In this document: one piece after another, positions 18,432 to 27,943 of the stretch
Position numbering within the stretch: the stretch's first letter is position 1
Layout of the letters: the number at the start of each line of letters is the position of its first letter
Assembly (NCBI RefSeq): GCF_009830105.1
Contig: NZ_WURB01000012.1
Span: forward strand, 62,001 to 126,000
From: Microvirga makkahensis
Lineage (GTDB): Bacteria; Pseudomonadota; Alphaproteobacteria; Rhizobiales; Beijerinckiaceae
Length of the DNA stretch: 64,000 nucleotides
Reading direction: 5' to 3'
The notes under the pieces: generated by a model
Told to the model about the DNA's origin: nothing
The model's input: only the letters and a program-made list of their open reading frames with translations
The model's database searches: none
Position numbers and translations under genes: made by a program

Positions 18432-19519
18432 TGCGGATGCTTTTCACCAAGCCAGGACTTCGTCATCAGGTACAGGGTCGACGGATAATAGAGCTGCGGC
18501 TGAAAGGTCTTGAGCCCTTCGGGAACAGGCGTTCCGTCCAGTGCGCAAGCCAGGGCGGCCGAGAGGATGGTATAGCCCTGGTCGGTCAGCCGCTCCCGGA
18601 TATTTCCGGTCACTACATTGACGACGGCCACTCCTTCGTTTCCGGCGGACCAGCGCTGCCTGAGGGCGCGCAGCCACTCCAAATCAGTCATTCCTGCCCT
18701 GAGAAGGTAAAGTGGTATCCTTAACGAGTTGTAACCGAACTCCGGAGGAAAACCGTCGGCGGGCTTCGTCTGCATCCTGCGCTGGATGGAGATCCAGTCC
18801 GCAGGGAGCCGGATCCGGCCGGAGGTGGCCTGTTGAAGCAGGCCCACTCCCTCTCGCCAGACGCTGTTCCACTTGTATTCGGGCGCGAGGCCCGCGAGCA
18901 CGGGAAAGGCTTCGAACACCCAATAGGAGAGATTGACCACGGGACCGTCCGGGCGCTCGCCTTCATTGAATCCCTCCGCACCCGGCAAAAGGAAGACGGA
19001 TCCGCCGATGCGGCCGAAGGTGTTCTTGCCGATGGCCCTTGCAAGTTTCTGCGCAGCGGCCGCATACCGGGGCTCCTTCCAGGCGGTCGCCGCCTTCGCC
19101 AGCGCGTAGGCGATGAGGATGTCCCCATCGGTCGCGTTGTTGCTGTCGGTGACGCGGGGCCTGGCCGCCGGATCCCATTTCCAGGCAACGAGACCATCGT
19201 CCCGGATCAGCAGTTCGGTGAAGATAAAGGTCCAGATCTTCTCGAAGGTTACGCGGTCATTGGCGGCCAATGCGAGGAGCAGGCCGTAGCCCTGTCCTTC
19301 GCTATGGCTGATGTTGCCGTTGGCGTTGTCGACGACCCGTCCGTTGTCCTCGACGAAGCGGGAGCGATAGGCCTCCCATTCCGCGGATGGAAGGGTGCCG
19401 ACCACGTTCAGGGGTTGCACGGCCAGACCCCAGGAGGGAGTCGCCGCCGGCGCGGCCGCAAGCAGTCCGGCAAGCAGCCAGGGCAGGAGCGTTGAGCCGC
19501 GTCTTGCGAAGTTTCTCAT
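18422..19519 (-). CDS. bcsZ: Cellulase BcsZ (GH8 endo-1,4-beta-glucanase)
   Basis: A 365-residue periplasmic glycoside hydrolase family 8 endoglucanase that trims or edits nascent cellulose. A signal peptide precedes the mature part (LLPWLLAGLLAAAPAATPSWG). The general acid is Glu74 in NISHSEGQGYG, and Asp131/Asp133 lie in SNNATDGDILIAYAL; both are classical BcsZ/CelC motifs. The start overlaps the bcsB stop as ATGA and the end overlaps the TPR gene by 10 bases, so the three genes are tightly coupled. In plant-associated alphaproteobacteria the orthologue CelC also acts on host cellulose; whether that applies here cannot be told. Confidence 0.92.
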   Translation of the reverse strand: MRNFARRGSTLLPWLLAGLLAAAPAATPSWGLAVQPLNVVGTLPSAEWEAYRSRFVEDNGRVVDNANGNISHSEGQGYGLLLALAANDRVTFEKIWTFIFTELLIRDDGLVAWKWDPAARPRVTDSNNATDGDILIAYALAKAATAWKEPRYAAAAQKLARAIGKNTFGRIGGSVFLLPGAEGFNEGERPDGPVVNLSYWVFEAFPVLAGLAPEYKWNSVWREGVGLLQQATSGRIRLPADWISIQRRMQTKPADGFPPEFGYNSLRIPLYLLRAGMTDLEWLRALRQRWSAGNEGVAVVNVVTGNIRERLTDQGYTILSAALACALDGTPVPEGLKTFQPQLYYPSTLYLMTKSWLGEKHPQCV

Positions 19520-22038
19520 GACGGCCGCCCCAAGCGTTTGAGGAGCAGATAGGTTGCCGTTCCCAGAAGCAGGCAGAACGCCACCATGAGCAGAGCATAT
19601 TGGAGAATGTTCGCCGACATCCAGTTGGCCGCGACGAGGCGCAGGTTCAGCAGAGAGAAGGGCTGCGTCTGGACGAAGTCGTAGTCCTGAATCGGCTCGA
19701 TCTGCAGCTTGAATTCACGCGGATCGAGCGCGACCGCGCGGCCGGCGACCTTCGACCACAGGAGCGGGTCCGCCATGCGGGCCATTTCCTCTGTCAGTGC
19801 CTCTTCCGTGCGGGCAGTCACGAGGGTCCAGATCCCGGCTTCGGGCGTCCGGTTCTGCGCGATGAGAAGAGTCGACCGCTGCGGCGGCTCATAAGGGCTG
19901 TCGATCCGCGTTCCCAGCGACAGAGAGTTGATGGACAGGCTGAAAGTCTGCTCCATCCAGTCCTGAACCGTGCCGAGCGTCTGATGCAGGATTCCCTGCC
20001 TGCGGAAGGATTCCGACCAGCGTTTGCGGACCTCGTCGGTCGAGGCCGTGCTGCTGCGGTCGGCCGAAAGCGGCTTCAGAGTCATCGTGAAGTCCGTGCT
20101 CACGACCTGCGAGGGGGAGGATCCGGACTGGAGAGGGGTTGCCGGCCAGACGAGACGCAGGTGTTCGGAAACCCGCACTCGGCTGAGAAGACCCGATGGG
20201 ATCTGTTCGACGGCGCCGATGAAGACCACGGATGCGTCATCCGCCGAGGTGGCGCTGGCGAATCGCGTCCGCATGGGAGTTCCCGCAGTGCGTGCCATGC
20301 GCGCGAGGAACGTGCCCGCGGCTGCAACGTTCAGCGCGTCGGGACGGCCCAGCACGATCGTCGTCGGGCCATCCTCGTCGGGGAAGTGACCGGTGCTCAG
20401 CACCCCGAGGTCGGGCTGGCGTCCGATGCGTCCGAAATCGGGAAATTCGAGGCTGCTGGTGTCGAAGAGGACGAAGCGGTTCGTCTCCGACAATGTCTCG
20501 CCCGGCGCGCAGCGATCATCCGCGTCGGTCAAGAGGCCCACTTCCACTGTGATGCTGTTGAGGCCTGCCTTGAAGTGCTTGAGAGGCACCCTGATGGCAT
20601 GTCGCTTGACGATATCCCCGTGTGCCGTGATCACGAGCTGCGTGCTGATCATGTCGTTGACGAAGACGTTCACATGGCTGCCGGGCTTGACCGCCGCCGT
20701 GTAGGCCGCATCGACATAGAGGAGCGCCTCGCCGTATTCCGTCGCATAGAAATCCGGCGGGAGATTCATCATGAACCGGCTCTTGAGACGGCGCCCCGAG
20801 AATTCCTGGGTCGAGATGCCGAGATCCGCGAATCGGAAGGAACGGCGGCCGAATGCCGTTTGAACCTCGGGCCAATGCCAGGAGGCCGTATCGATGACGC
20901 CGGGATCGATCTTCCCTGTACTGGTGGCCTGTGCGCCGATGACGGCGATGGCCGAATCCAGATCGCTCCAGGTCGGGCCGGAAACGACGAGAGTGGAGCC
21001 GAGCGATCCCGGCTCCTGCATCATCATCGTCAGGGGCTGAGTCATGACGGTGTCCGGCACGCCCGGAACCAGCCCGCGCAATTCGCCCGCAAGCCCCATC
21101 ACCACCTTGATCGTTCCCACGGGGGAGGGGCCTGGATCGGATTCGACCACCTGAACCACAGGCCGGGCATAGCGGCCGCGCAGGGCGATCAGCTGCACGA
21201 GGCGCAGCAGACGGTCGCGGATCTCGGGCCGATAGACCTTGGGCGCGACCACCCGGATCGTCGTGACACCGGAAGTGTCGACGCCGACGGCGGGGAGATC
21301 CTCGAGGCTGCGCAGGGTCTTGGTGGCGCCCTCGGCGAAAACGAGCTTGGTGGAGGCCGAATCCACATCGGTCCAAAGCTCGTAAGTGGCGGCGATGGTG
21401 CAGTCCGTCCTGTGGCGCTGTACGGCTTCAATGCGGATGAAGTTCGACCCCGCACGTAAGAGACCCGGCCGGATGGCGGCGGTCACGGACCTGATGTCCT
21501 CGGAGGATTGGACCGGCGTGTCGATGACGGTCTCGCCGTTGATCACGACCCTGAGCCGCGAGCCCTCCGGCATCACCACGACCGCGTTCTTGTAGCCGAC
21601 CGCGACCGACGCGCCGCTCGTGGCCTCGTCCTGCGTCAGATGAAAGGTCCAGGACTGTGCATCGGTCTCGCCTTCGAGGCGAATGGTTTCGAACGGCAGG
21701 ATCGGGCGCTCGATGCGGACGGGAGACGGGCGGTTTGGCGGGGCGGCGACAGCGGGCCTTGAATGGGCGCTCGGCGCCGATTCCCCTGGTGCCATCCGAA
21801 ACGGTGCTGCGGAGTTCCGGGAGGCCGAAGGTGCGGGCGGCGGAGCCGCCGCTCCCGGTGTCGTGGGGGAAGCACGCATGTCGAACGCGGCAGGCAGAGC
21901 GCCCGATTGCGAGGGCGGCGCACCGGCGGACGGCCTGGCGGGCGTTCCGCCCATGCTGAACGGCGCGACCTGTGCTGCCGCCGTCCGTGCTCCCAGCAAT
22001 TCGAAAGCGATGAGGAGGGGAATCAGAAGGGAGCGCAT
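19516..22038 (-). CDS. bcsB: Cellulose synthase periplasmic regulatory subunit BcsB
   Basis: An 840-residue periplasmic subunit anchored by one C-terminal helix (ANILQYALLMVAFCLLLGTATYLLLKRLG). An N-terminal signal (LLIPLLIAFELLGARTAAAQ) is followed by a Pro/Ala/Ser-rich linker of about 100 residues. Then come alternating carbohydrate-binding and flavodoxin-like modules; RLEGETDAQSWTFHLTQDE opens the first. BcsB binds BcsA through its C-terminal helix and guides the glucan across the periplasm. A fair ribosome-binding site (AGAGGCG) precedes the ATG, 9 bases after bcsA ends. Confidence 0.92.
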   Translation of the reverse strand: MRSLLIPLLIAFELLGARTAAAQVAPFSMGGTPARPSAGAPPSQSGALPAAFDMRASPTTPGAAAPPPAPSASRNSAAPFRMAPGESAPSAHSRPAVAAPPNRPSPVRIERPILPFETIRLEGETDAQSWTFHLTQDEATSGASVAVGYKNAVVVMPEGSRLRVVINGETVIDTPVQSSEDIRSVTAAIRPGLLRAGSNFIRIEAVQRHRTDCTIAATYELWTDVDSASTKLVFAEGATKTLRSLEDLPAVGVDTSGVTTIRVVAPKVYRPEIRDRLLRLVQLIALRGRYARPVVQVVESDPGPSPVGTIKVVMGLAGELRGLVPGVPDTVMTQPLTMMMQEPGSLGSTLVVSGPTWSDLDSAIAVIGAQATSTGKIDPGVIDTASWHWPEVQTAFGRRSFRFADLGISTQEFSGRRLKSRFMMNLPPDFYATEYGEALLYVDAAYTAAVKPGSHVNVFVNDMISTQLVITAHGDIVKRHAIRVPLKHFKAGLNSITVEVGLLTDADDRCAPGETLSETNRFVLFDTSSLEFPDFGRIGRQPDLGVLSTGHFPDEDGPTTIVLGRPDALNVAAAGTFLARMARTAGTPMRTRFASATSADDASVVFIGAVEQIPSGLLSRVRVSEHLRLVWPATPLQSGSSPSQVVSTDFTMTLKPLSADRSSTASTDEVRKRWSESFRRQGILHQTLGTVQDWMEQTFSLSINSLSLGTRIDSPYEPPQRSTLLIAQNRTPEAGIWTLVTARTEEALTEEMARMADPLLWSKVAGRAVALDPREFKLQIEPIQDYDFVQTQPFSLLNLRLVAANWMSANILQYALLMVAFCLLLGTATYLLLKRLGRPS

Positions 22039-22047
22039 GACACGCCT

Positions 22048-24243
22048 CTATTTGAGGGCCGACGGAACCGACGGCGCCGGCGGCTTGGAGATGCCGATCC
22101 GCTGAAGGCCGAAGAGATAGGAAAGGCCTCGCCCGGTCTGGTAGAGGGAGACCATGAGAAACCACAACGTGCCGCGCAGCACGCCGATATCCTGGTGGCG
22201 GCGCTTCTGGAATGTGCTCCACTGATCCGCATTCGCGAAGACGAGATCGGCCACGAGCTTGTGGTGCTCGGGGCTCTCGATCAGGAAGCGGCAGCCCAGC
22301 AGCAGGCCCTTGTCGTCCATGCGGATCTTGCGGATCTCGACCGGCATGTGTTGGGACGGCAGTTCGGCATAGGGCATGAATTCAAGAGTGCCGAGCGCAC
22401 CTTTCTTGAGGCTGGGCTCGTTGGAGGGCGCGACGTGCAGCCGCGCCCCCCCCACGGAAATGTCACGCACCGAGGCTTCGATGATCTCGTCGCCGAACAG
22501 GAATCGGCAGGTGCGATCGATACGCACGCGGTGACTCATGCGCCGCGAGGCCCGCTCCGAAACGACCCCCAATGCGCATCCCGCGATGATGAGGTTGAGA
22601 ACGTTCCAAGCGCCCGTGACCAGGGTCAGGTCGGCCTTGTAGGGCTCCAGCCAAACGCGAACGCCCGTGGCGACGACGCCTAGCAACAGGACGCCGAAGA
22701 TGATGAAATAGGGCGTGCCGAGTTCCGAGACGCGGCTCTCGAGCATGGACTCGCCCTTGGAGGTGACCTTGAAGGTCGGCCTCTTCGGATTGGCCATCAC
22801 GGACAAAAGGGCGGGAAGCAGATAGATCGTCTGGATATATTCGTAGAGATCCGAGATCCACGGCCAGCGGTAACGGCCATAGAGATAGTTCTGCATCATG
22901 AAGTTCACCATCATATAGGTGAACGTATAGGCCAGGAACTCGCCGCCCGATGCGGTGAAGATCTCCAGCGAGAAGAACAGATAACAGAGCGGCGACAGCA
23001 GGAATACGAGACGCGAGAACGGAAAGAGCCAGAACAGGGTGCTCGACATGTACGCAAGGCGCTGCGGGAGCCTCAGTCCGCGCTTCAAGAGCGGGAAGCT
23101 GAAGCGCATGATCTGCAACATGCCCTGCGCCCAGCGCGTGCGCTGGCCGATGAAGCTCGCAAAGGTATCGGGCTGGAGGCCGGCGATCAGCGGCTTGTCC
23201 ACGTACACGCTGCTCCAGCCGCGTGCATGAAGATCGAGTGCGGTCTCGCAATCTTCAGTGATGCTCAACCCGCTGAACCCGTTGGTCTCCTGCAGGGCCT
23301 CGCGCCGGAGCACGGCGGCCGAGCCGCAGAAGAAGGCCGCGTCCCATTTGTCCAGGCCCCGCTGGATGACGCCGTAGAACATTTCGTTCTCCGACGGCAT
23401 GGTTTGGAAGGTGCCGAGATTGCGCTCGAGCGGATCGGGATTGATGAAGAAGTGCGGTGTCTGGACAAGGAACAGATTCTTGTCGGCGCTGAAGAATCCG
23501 ACGGTCTCCTCCAGAAAGCTCCGTGCCGGGGCATGATCCGCATCGAACACGGCGACGAGGTCGCCGGTGGAATGTTCAAGACCGTTGTTGAGATTGCCCG
23601 CCTTGGCATGAAGGTTGCGCGCGCGGGTGAGATACCTGACGTCGAGAGCGGAACAGAGGGCCTGAAGCTCGGTGCGCCGTGCGCGGGCCGCCTCGGCTGC
23701 GTGCACATTGTCGGAATTGCATTTCTCGTCCGTTCCGCCGTCGTCGAGCAGCCAGACGGTGAATTTCTCCGCCGGATAACTCATGGCCTTGGCGGCGGCG
23801 AGGGTGGTGGCCAGAAGACTCGCATCCTCGTTGTAGCTCGGCACGAACACGTCGACCGTCGGCAGGTTGTTCGGGTCGATCTTCGGCGGCTTGCGCGAGG
23901 GCATCGGGCTCGACACCACGAAGAGGCTCAAGAACAGCATCATCACGCTGTACATCTCGGCGATATAGAGCAGGATCGCGGGGATGAAGTTCGTCAGCTC
24001 CGTATACGGCGGGATGGTGCTCGTGGTGCGCCAGAAGACGTAACGCAGGACGATGGCCGTCCCGAGAGCCAGCGCGATCACGCGCCAGACGCCCTGGGCG
24101 CGAAAGAACTTCAGCACGATCATGCAGGCCACCACCACGAGGCCCGCGACGAGATGTGTCTGAAGACTGATAGGAAGGGCGACCAGCAGGACGATGAGCA
24201 TCGCCGCCACCGCCCATAAGGCTACGAGTGCACCCCTACGCAT
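22048..24243 (-). CDS. bcsA: Cellulose synthase catalytic subunit BcsA (UDP-forming, c-di-GMP controlled)
   Basis: A 731-residue inner-membrane family 2 glycosyltransferase that polymerises UDP-glucose into beta-1,4-glucan. All processive GT2 motifs are visible: Asp167-Asp168 in LLDDGGT, DAD at 234-236, TED at 329-331 and QRTRW at 367-371. Membrane helices flank the domain. A C-terminal PilZ domain carries RMSHR (568-572) and DISVGG (594-599), the RxxxR and DxSxxG signatures, so activation by cyclic di-GMP is expected. The first ATG has no clear Shine-Dalgarno sequence; an AT-rich leader separates it from bcsN. Confidence 0.95.
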   Translation of the reverse strand: MRRGALVALWAVAAMLIVLLVALPISLQTHLVAGLVVVACMIVLKFFRAQGVWRVIALALGTAIVLRYVFWRTTSTIPPYTELTNFIPAILLYIAEMYSVMMLFLSLFVVSSPMPSRKPPKIDPNNLPTVDVFVPSYNEDASLLATTLAAAKAMSYPAEKFTVWLLDDGGTDEKCNSDNVHAAEAARARRTELQALCSALDVRYLTRARNLHAKAGNLNNGLEHSTGDLVAVFDADHAPARSFLEETVGFFSADKNLFLVQTPHFFINPDPLERNLGTFQTMPSENEMFYGVIQRGLDKWDAAFFCGSAAVLRREALQETNGFSGLSITEDCETALDLHARGWSSVYVDKPLIAGLQPDTFASFIGQRTRWAQGMLQIMRFSFPLLKRGLRLPQRLAYMSSTLFWLFPFSRLVFLLSPLCYLFFSLEIFTASGGEFLAYTFTYMMVNFMMQNYLYGRYRWPWISDLYEYIQTIYLLPALLSVMANPKRPTFKVTSKGESMLESRVSELGTPYFIIFGVLLLGVVATGVRVWLEPYKADLTLVTGAWNVLNLIIAGCALGVVSERASRRMSHRVRIDRTCRFLFGDEIIEASVRDISVGGARLHVAPSNEPSLKKGALGTLEFMPYAELPSQHMPVEIRKIRMDDKGLLLGCRFLIESPEHHKLVADLVFANADQWSTFQKRRHQDIGVLRGTLWFLMVSLYQTGRGLSYLFGLQRIGISKPPAPSVPSALK

Positions 24244-24417
24244 CTTTTAGTGTTCTCAGTCAAAATTGTTGCGCAATAAGGATCACGCATAAGCGAACGA
24301 TTACTGAAGGTCCACCTTCGAATACGAAATACGATTACTATATATTTGCGTTTCTTGGTACGCTGGTGAATATTGTGTTCTGCAATGTAACTACTTTACA
24401 TAGGCAAGGCTGCTGCC
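24244..24417. other. AT-rich leader between bcsN and bcsA
   Basis: 174 bases that are clearly AT-richer than anything around them, with a stretch reading ACTATATATTTGCG on the plus strand. They sit between the bcsN stop and the bcsA start, both on the minus strand. A second promoter for bcsA or a regulated leader is plausible. I see no strong hairpin, and plus-strand frames crossing it have no ribosome-binding site. Confidence 0.45.
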
Positions 24418-25380
24418 TCACTGCGAAGGTGGAGGGGGCACGACCGGATAGCCGGGTTGCGGGGAGGCGGCAGGTTCCTCGGCCGGAGGAAGGCTCGGCT
24501 GGGCCGGCGGCGAGGGAAGGACCGTATCCTTGTCGATGATCCGGGCCGCCGCCGGACCCGGGTCGGCACGCACCTGGATATGCCGCTTGCGTACAACGGC
24601 ATGAGGGGCGGCGCTGTTCATGCCGAACGGATAAATCGGCGCGTCGACGCCGCCCAGATGCTCGGGCACCTTCGGTGGTGCCCCATAGGGGTTCCAGGAG
24701 CCGGACATGTAATAGGCCGAGATGGTAAAGCCGTACATGCTGCGCAGGAGCTGCTCCGGGGTCGCGGCTAAATCGCACAGGCGCAGGCGGACGGAAACAA
24801 CCCCGCCCGGCACCAGGATGGCCGGTTCGTTGGGTTCGATCCGCTGCCACGCGTAGAGGCATACATCGCCGCTGCCGGAACGGCCGGTAGCGAAGCCGAA
24901 AGGGCCGTATTTGTTCTGCACATAGACGAGGGAGGTCTGCATCTCGATCCCGGGCAGGCGTTCCTCCATTTCTTTCCGAAGCCGGTCCTCCGTCATGGGC
25001 GGCAGGTTTAGGGCATCATCGACTTCGGATTGCGCTCCGGATCCGCTGGCGAGCGTCACGTGGAAGGCGTTCTGGCCCGGTGTCAGGGAGGCGGTCGACA
25101 GGGCAATCTCCTGCTCGATGCCATTCTGATACCTTCGCTGCAGAACCGCTACGATGGACGGGCCGCCGGGTGGCGGCACGATGATCGCCTGGGTGGCCGG
25201 GACCTCGCTCATGAGCGTGGCAAAGCCCAGCTCCGATCGGGTCGTGCACGCTGCTGCCAGGAGTGGCGCCATGAGGAGAACGGCCCTGATGCTCCTGCCG
25301 AGGCGCCAAGTCGAGCCGTTACGTGCCGCAAGCGCCGGGACGTCCAGGTCGGTCCGATCGTGGAGGCGGGAGAACGGCAT
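24418..25380 (-). CDS. bcsN: Cellulose biosynthesis protein BcsN
   Basis: A lipoprotein-like exported protein matching the Rhizobiales BcsN family. Diagnostic segments are IIVPPPGGPSIVAVLQRRY, a GIEQEIALSTASLTPGQNAF block, YVQNKYGPFGFATGRSGSGD and YMSGSWNPYG. It has a Pro-rich C-terminus. A hydrophobic stretch ending LLMAPLLAAAC looks like a lipobox, so it is probably membrane-anchored. The start is uncertain: ATG 25380 gives 320 residues but lacks a good ribosome-binding site, and ATGs at 25428 and 25461 are also in frame. First gene of the cellulose operon. Function is known only by association with type III bcs operons. Confidence 0.8.
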   Translation of the reverse strand: MPFSRLHDRTDLDVPALAARNGSTWRLGRSIRAVLLMAPLLAAACTTRSELGFATLMSEVPATQAIIVPPPGGPSIVAVLQRRYQNGIEQEIALSTASLTPGQNAFHVTLASGSGAQSEVDDALNLPPMTEDRLRKEMEERLPGIEMQTSLVYVQNKYGPFGFATGRSGSGDVCLYAWQRIEPNEPAILVPGGVVSVRLRLCDLAATPEQLLRSMYGFTISAYYMSGSWNPYGAPPKVPEHLGGVDAPIYPFGMNSAAPHAVVRKRHIQVRADPGPAAARIIDKDTVLPSPPAQPSLPPAEEPAASPQPGYPVVPPPPSQ

Positions 25381-25724
25381 GGGCGGGATCAATTCTGGCT
25401 GGTGGCCGGGTTCTCGGGATGTGCCCATCCTGGAAACGCTGCTCCTCGAGGACCGACGCATCGGTGGATCTCTAATCAGGCATGGACAAACATAGTTAAC
25501 GAAAGGTAACCGGAGGCCCGGTTCAGAGATTGTTGTCTTGGAAACGTGAAGGGCGCGGCTTGACGGGCGGCCCGCGGAGCATCAAAGCAGGACAGCGTCG
25601 CCCCTCAGTGACCTCCGGCCGTCAGCCCAGGCGCGGTCCATGTGCTGCTTGCCCGATCTGAAGCCGTGGTCGGGCCGCTTTCCCGTTTCCGCTTCAAGAA
25701 GCCTCGGGCTTGAGAGCCGATTCC
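25381..25724. other. Divergent promoter region between bcsN and the MFS gene
   Basis: Up to 344 bases if the starts chosen here are right. It includes the bcs operon promoter region and a small inverted repeat, AACCGG / CCGGTT, at 25508-25523. The stretch around 25485-25510 is AT-richer than its surroundings. No further gene is supported. Confidence 0.4.
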
Positions 25725-26912
25725 ATGCGATCCGCCTTTCTGCGCAATGCGCTCGTTCTCGGGATGCTGTCCGCCATCGGACCCTTCGCCATCGATATGT
25801 ACCTGCCGGCTTTCCCGGCGATCGCACGCGAATTTCAGGTGGATGTGGGCGCCGTGCAGATGAGCCTGATGAGCTTCTTCCTGGCGGTGGCAATCTGTCA
25901 GCTAGCCTATGGACCGCTCTCGGACCGCTTCGGCCGCAAGCCGCCGCTCTACGGGGGGCTGGGGCTATTCGTCTTGGGCAGCATCGGCTGCAGCTATGCT
26001 CCGAACGTGGAAGCGCTCATCGCCTTTCGCTTTCTGCAGGGGGTCGGGTCCTGTGCGGCCATGGTGATTCCCCGGGCGATCATCCGGGATCTGCATACCG
26101 GCCACGAGGCCGCACGCCTGATGGCGACCACGATGCTGGTGTTCAGCGTATCCCCGATCCTTGCCCCCCTCGCCGGCAGCACCCTGACCGAATTCTTCAG
26201 CTGGCGCTTCATCTTCTGGGCCATCGCGGCCATTGGCCTCGGGGGCATGGCCGTGCTGCTGTTCCTGCTGCCGGAAACCCGTCCGGAAGGCGCGATCCGG
26301 CAGAGCCTCGGTCAGACATTCGCCACCTACAAGAAACTCCTCAAGGATCGCCGCTTCCGAGGCCTCGCCTTCATCGGCGGTTTCAGTCAGGCGAGCTTCT
26401 TCGCCTACTTGGCCGGCTCGTCCGTGATCTTCATCGAGCATTTCGGTTTGTCGCCGTCGCACTACAGCATGATCTTCGCGTCCAACGCGATCGCCTTCAT
26501 CGGCAGCGCGCAGTTCAACAGCGCCCTCATGCGCCGCTTCGGCGCCGAGCGGGTGGTTCGCATCGCCATTTCCGTCTTCGCGGCTCTGGTGAGTCTGCTG
26601 TTCATCCTGACGGTGGCAGGGGCCGACAACGCCTACATCCTCTGGGGGCTCCTGTTCCTGTCCTTCGGCTGCCTCGGCTATGTCATTCCCTCGACGGCGG
26701 TGCTTGCGCTGGAGGAGCATGGACCGATCGCCGGAACGGCCTCAGCGCTGATGGGCACTCTGCAGCTCAGCACCGGCGCCGTCCTGATCGCGCTGGTGAG
26801 CGCGCTCTACGATGGAACTTCGCTCTCGATGGTCGGCGGCATCGTGGTCTGCGGCTGGGTAGCCTTCGTCCTGAGCATGCGGATTCTGAAGCCGAGGCAC
26901 GCCTATTCCTGA
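25725..26912 (+). CDS. Bcr/CflA family multidrug efflux MFS transporter
   Basis: A 395-residue inner-membrane proton antiporter of the major facilitator superfamily, drug/H+ antiporter-1 group. The opening LGMLSAIGPFAIDMYLPAFPAIAREF is characteristic of Bcr/CflA proteins. The MFS motif A follows as YGPLSDRFGRKPPLYGG, and FRFLQGVGSCAAMVIPRAIIRD is motif C-like. About 12 membrane helices are expected. I chose ATG 25725; a TTG at 25710 is in frame. The end overlaps the convergent LysR gene by 10 bases. The substrate is unknown (bicyclomycin, chloramphenicol or metabolites in relatives). Confidence 0.88.
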   Translation: MRSAFLRNALVLGMLSAIGPFAIDMYLPAFPAIAREFQVDVGAVQMSLMSFFLAVAICQLAYGPLSDRFGRKPPLYGGLGLFVLGSIGCSYAPNVEALIAFRFLQGVGSCAAMVIPRAIIRDLHTGHEAARLMATTMLVFSVSPILAPLAGSTLTEFFSWRFIFWAIAAIGLGGMAVLLFLLPETRPEGAIRQSLGQTFATYKKLLKDRRFRGLAFIGGFSQASFFAYLAGSSVIFIEHFGLSPSHYSMIFASNAIAFIGSAQFNSALMRRFGAERVVRIAISVFAALVSLLFILTVAGADNAYILWGLLFLSFGCLGYVIPSTAVLALEEHGPIAGTASALMGTLQLSTGAVLIALVSALYDGTSLSMVGGIVVCGWVAFVLSMRILKPRHAYS

Positions 26913-27799
26913 TTGCTCTGCGCGAGAATCCAGTCGCGGAAGGAGCGGACCAGGGGCGCTTCCGCCTTGTGCTCCGGATAGACGAGGAAATATGCCCCGA
27001 CGCTCAGGATGCTTTGCGGGAAGAGAACCTCGAGGCGCCCGCCGGCGAGTTCGTCCGCGATCAGGAAATGGGGAATGAGCCCGACCCCCAGGCCCGCGGC
27101 GGCGGCCTGAGCGACCATGGCGAACTGCTCGAACCGGGGCCCCCGCATGGGGTTGCCGGCATCGACGCCCACGCTCGCAAACCATTCGGCCCAGGCTGCC
27201 GGCCGCGTGCTCTGCTGGAGCAGGGTGGCGCGGGCGAGGTCCTGAGGAGAGCGGATCGCCTCGCGTTCACGATAGGCCGGGCTGCAGACGGGCACGGCCT
27301 CTTCCCTTCGCAGCAATTCGCAGATTGCGCCCGGCCAATGCGGCGCGCCGAAATGGATGGCGGCGTCGAAGGGCTCGGCGGAAAAATCGAAGGGCACGAG
27401 GCGAACGCCGAAATTCACCGTTGCGTCCGGGTGCTCGGCGAGGAAGTGCGGAATGCGGGGAATGAGCCATCGAGTGCCGAAGGTCGGCAGCGTCGCCAGG
27501 TTCAGAACGCCGCTCGTGCCCGACAATGCGATGGCCTGATGAGTGGCATCCGAGAGCTCCGTGAGGGTGGCGCGGACCTGCGAGGCATAGAGACGCCCGA
27601 CATCGGTCAGCACCACTCTCTGGCGGGAGCGGCTGAACAGGGAAACGCCGAGCGAATCCTCGAGCTGCTGGATCTGGCGGGAGACGGCGCTTTGAGTCAG
27701 GTTCAGCTCCTCGGCAGCGCGCGAGACGCTGCCGTGACGAGCTGTGGCTTCGAAGGCGAGGAGATTGCCGATATTGGGTAGAAAGCCGCGACGGAGCAC
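26903..27799 (-). CDS. LysR family transcriptional regulator (GcvA-like), next to gcdH
   Basis: LysR-type regulator of about 298 residues. Its N-terminal winged helix reads FEATARHGSVSRAAEELNLTQSAVSRQIQQLEDSLGVSLF (shown in part), and the effector domain resembles the GcvA subgroup. The start is uncertain: GTG 27799 leaves a normal N-terminus (LRRGFLPNIGNLLAFEA) with GGAA upstream, while a longer reading to 27877 is open. It is divergent from the glutaryl-CoA dehydrogenase operon across about 145 bases, the usual arrangement for a LysR activator and its target, so it probably controls gcdH in response to glutarate or a CoA thioester. That is inference. Confidence 0.85.
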   Translation of the reverse strand: MLRRGFLPNIGNLLAFEATARHGSVSRAAEELNLTQSAVSRQIQQLEDSLGVSLFSRSRQRVVLTDVGRLYASQVRATLTELSDATHQAIALSGTSGVLNLATLPTFGTRWLIPRIPHFLAEHPDATVNFGVRLVPFDFSAEPFDAAIHFGAPHWPGAICELLRREEAVPVCSPAYREREAIRSPQDLARATLLQQSTRPAAWAEWFASVGVDAGNPMRGPRFEQFAMVAQAAAAGLGVGLIPHFLIADELAGGRLEVLFPQSILSVGAYFLVYPEHKAEAPLVRSFRDWILAQSNQE

Positions 27800-27943
27800 C
27801 AGTTCATTCCATTTTCGAATAACCTGCTGCGAAGATGTCGCTTTACTTCTCCCCTGTCCAGCGCGATTTTCCAGCAAAATTCAACAGGTTTGCCCGGGGT
27901 TCCGGACTAACCTCCCGCGCTATACGGAAGAGGATTGCTCATC

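Noticed and set aside
24228..24539. 103-codon plus-strand frame across the bcsN-bcsA gap
   Set aside because: It runs antisense over both gene ends and has no ribosome-binding site or recognisable domain. The AT-rich gap simply lacks stops in this frame.
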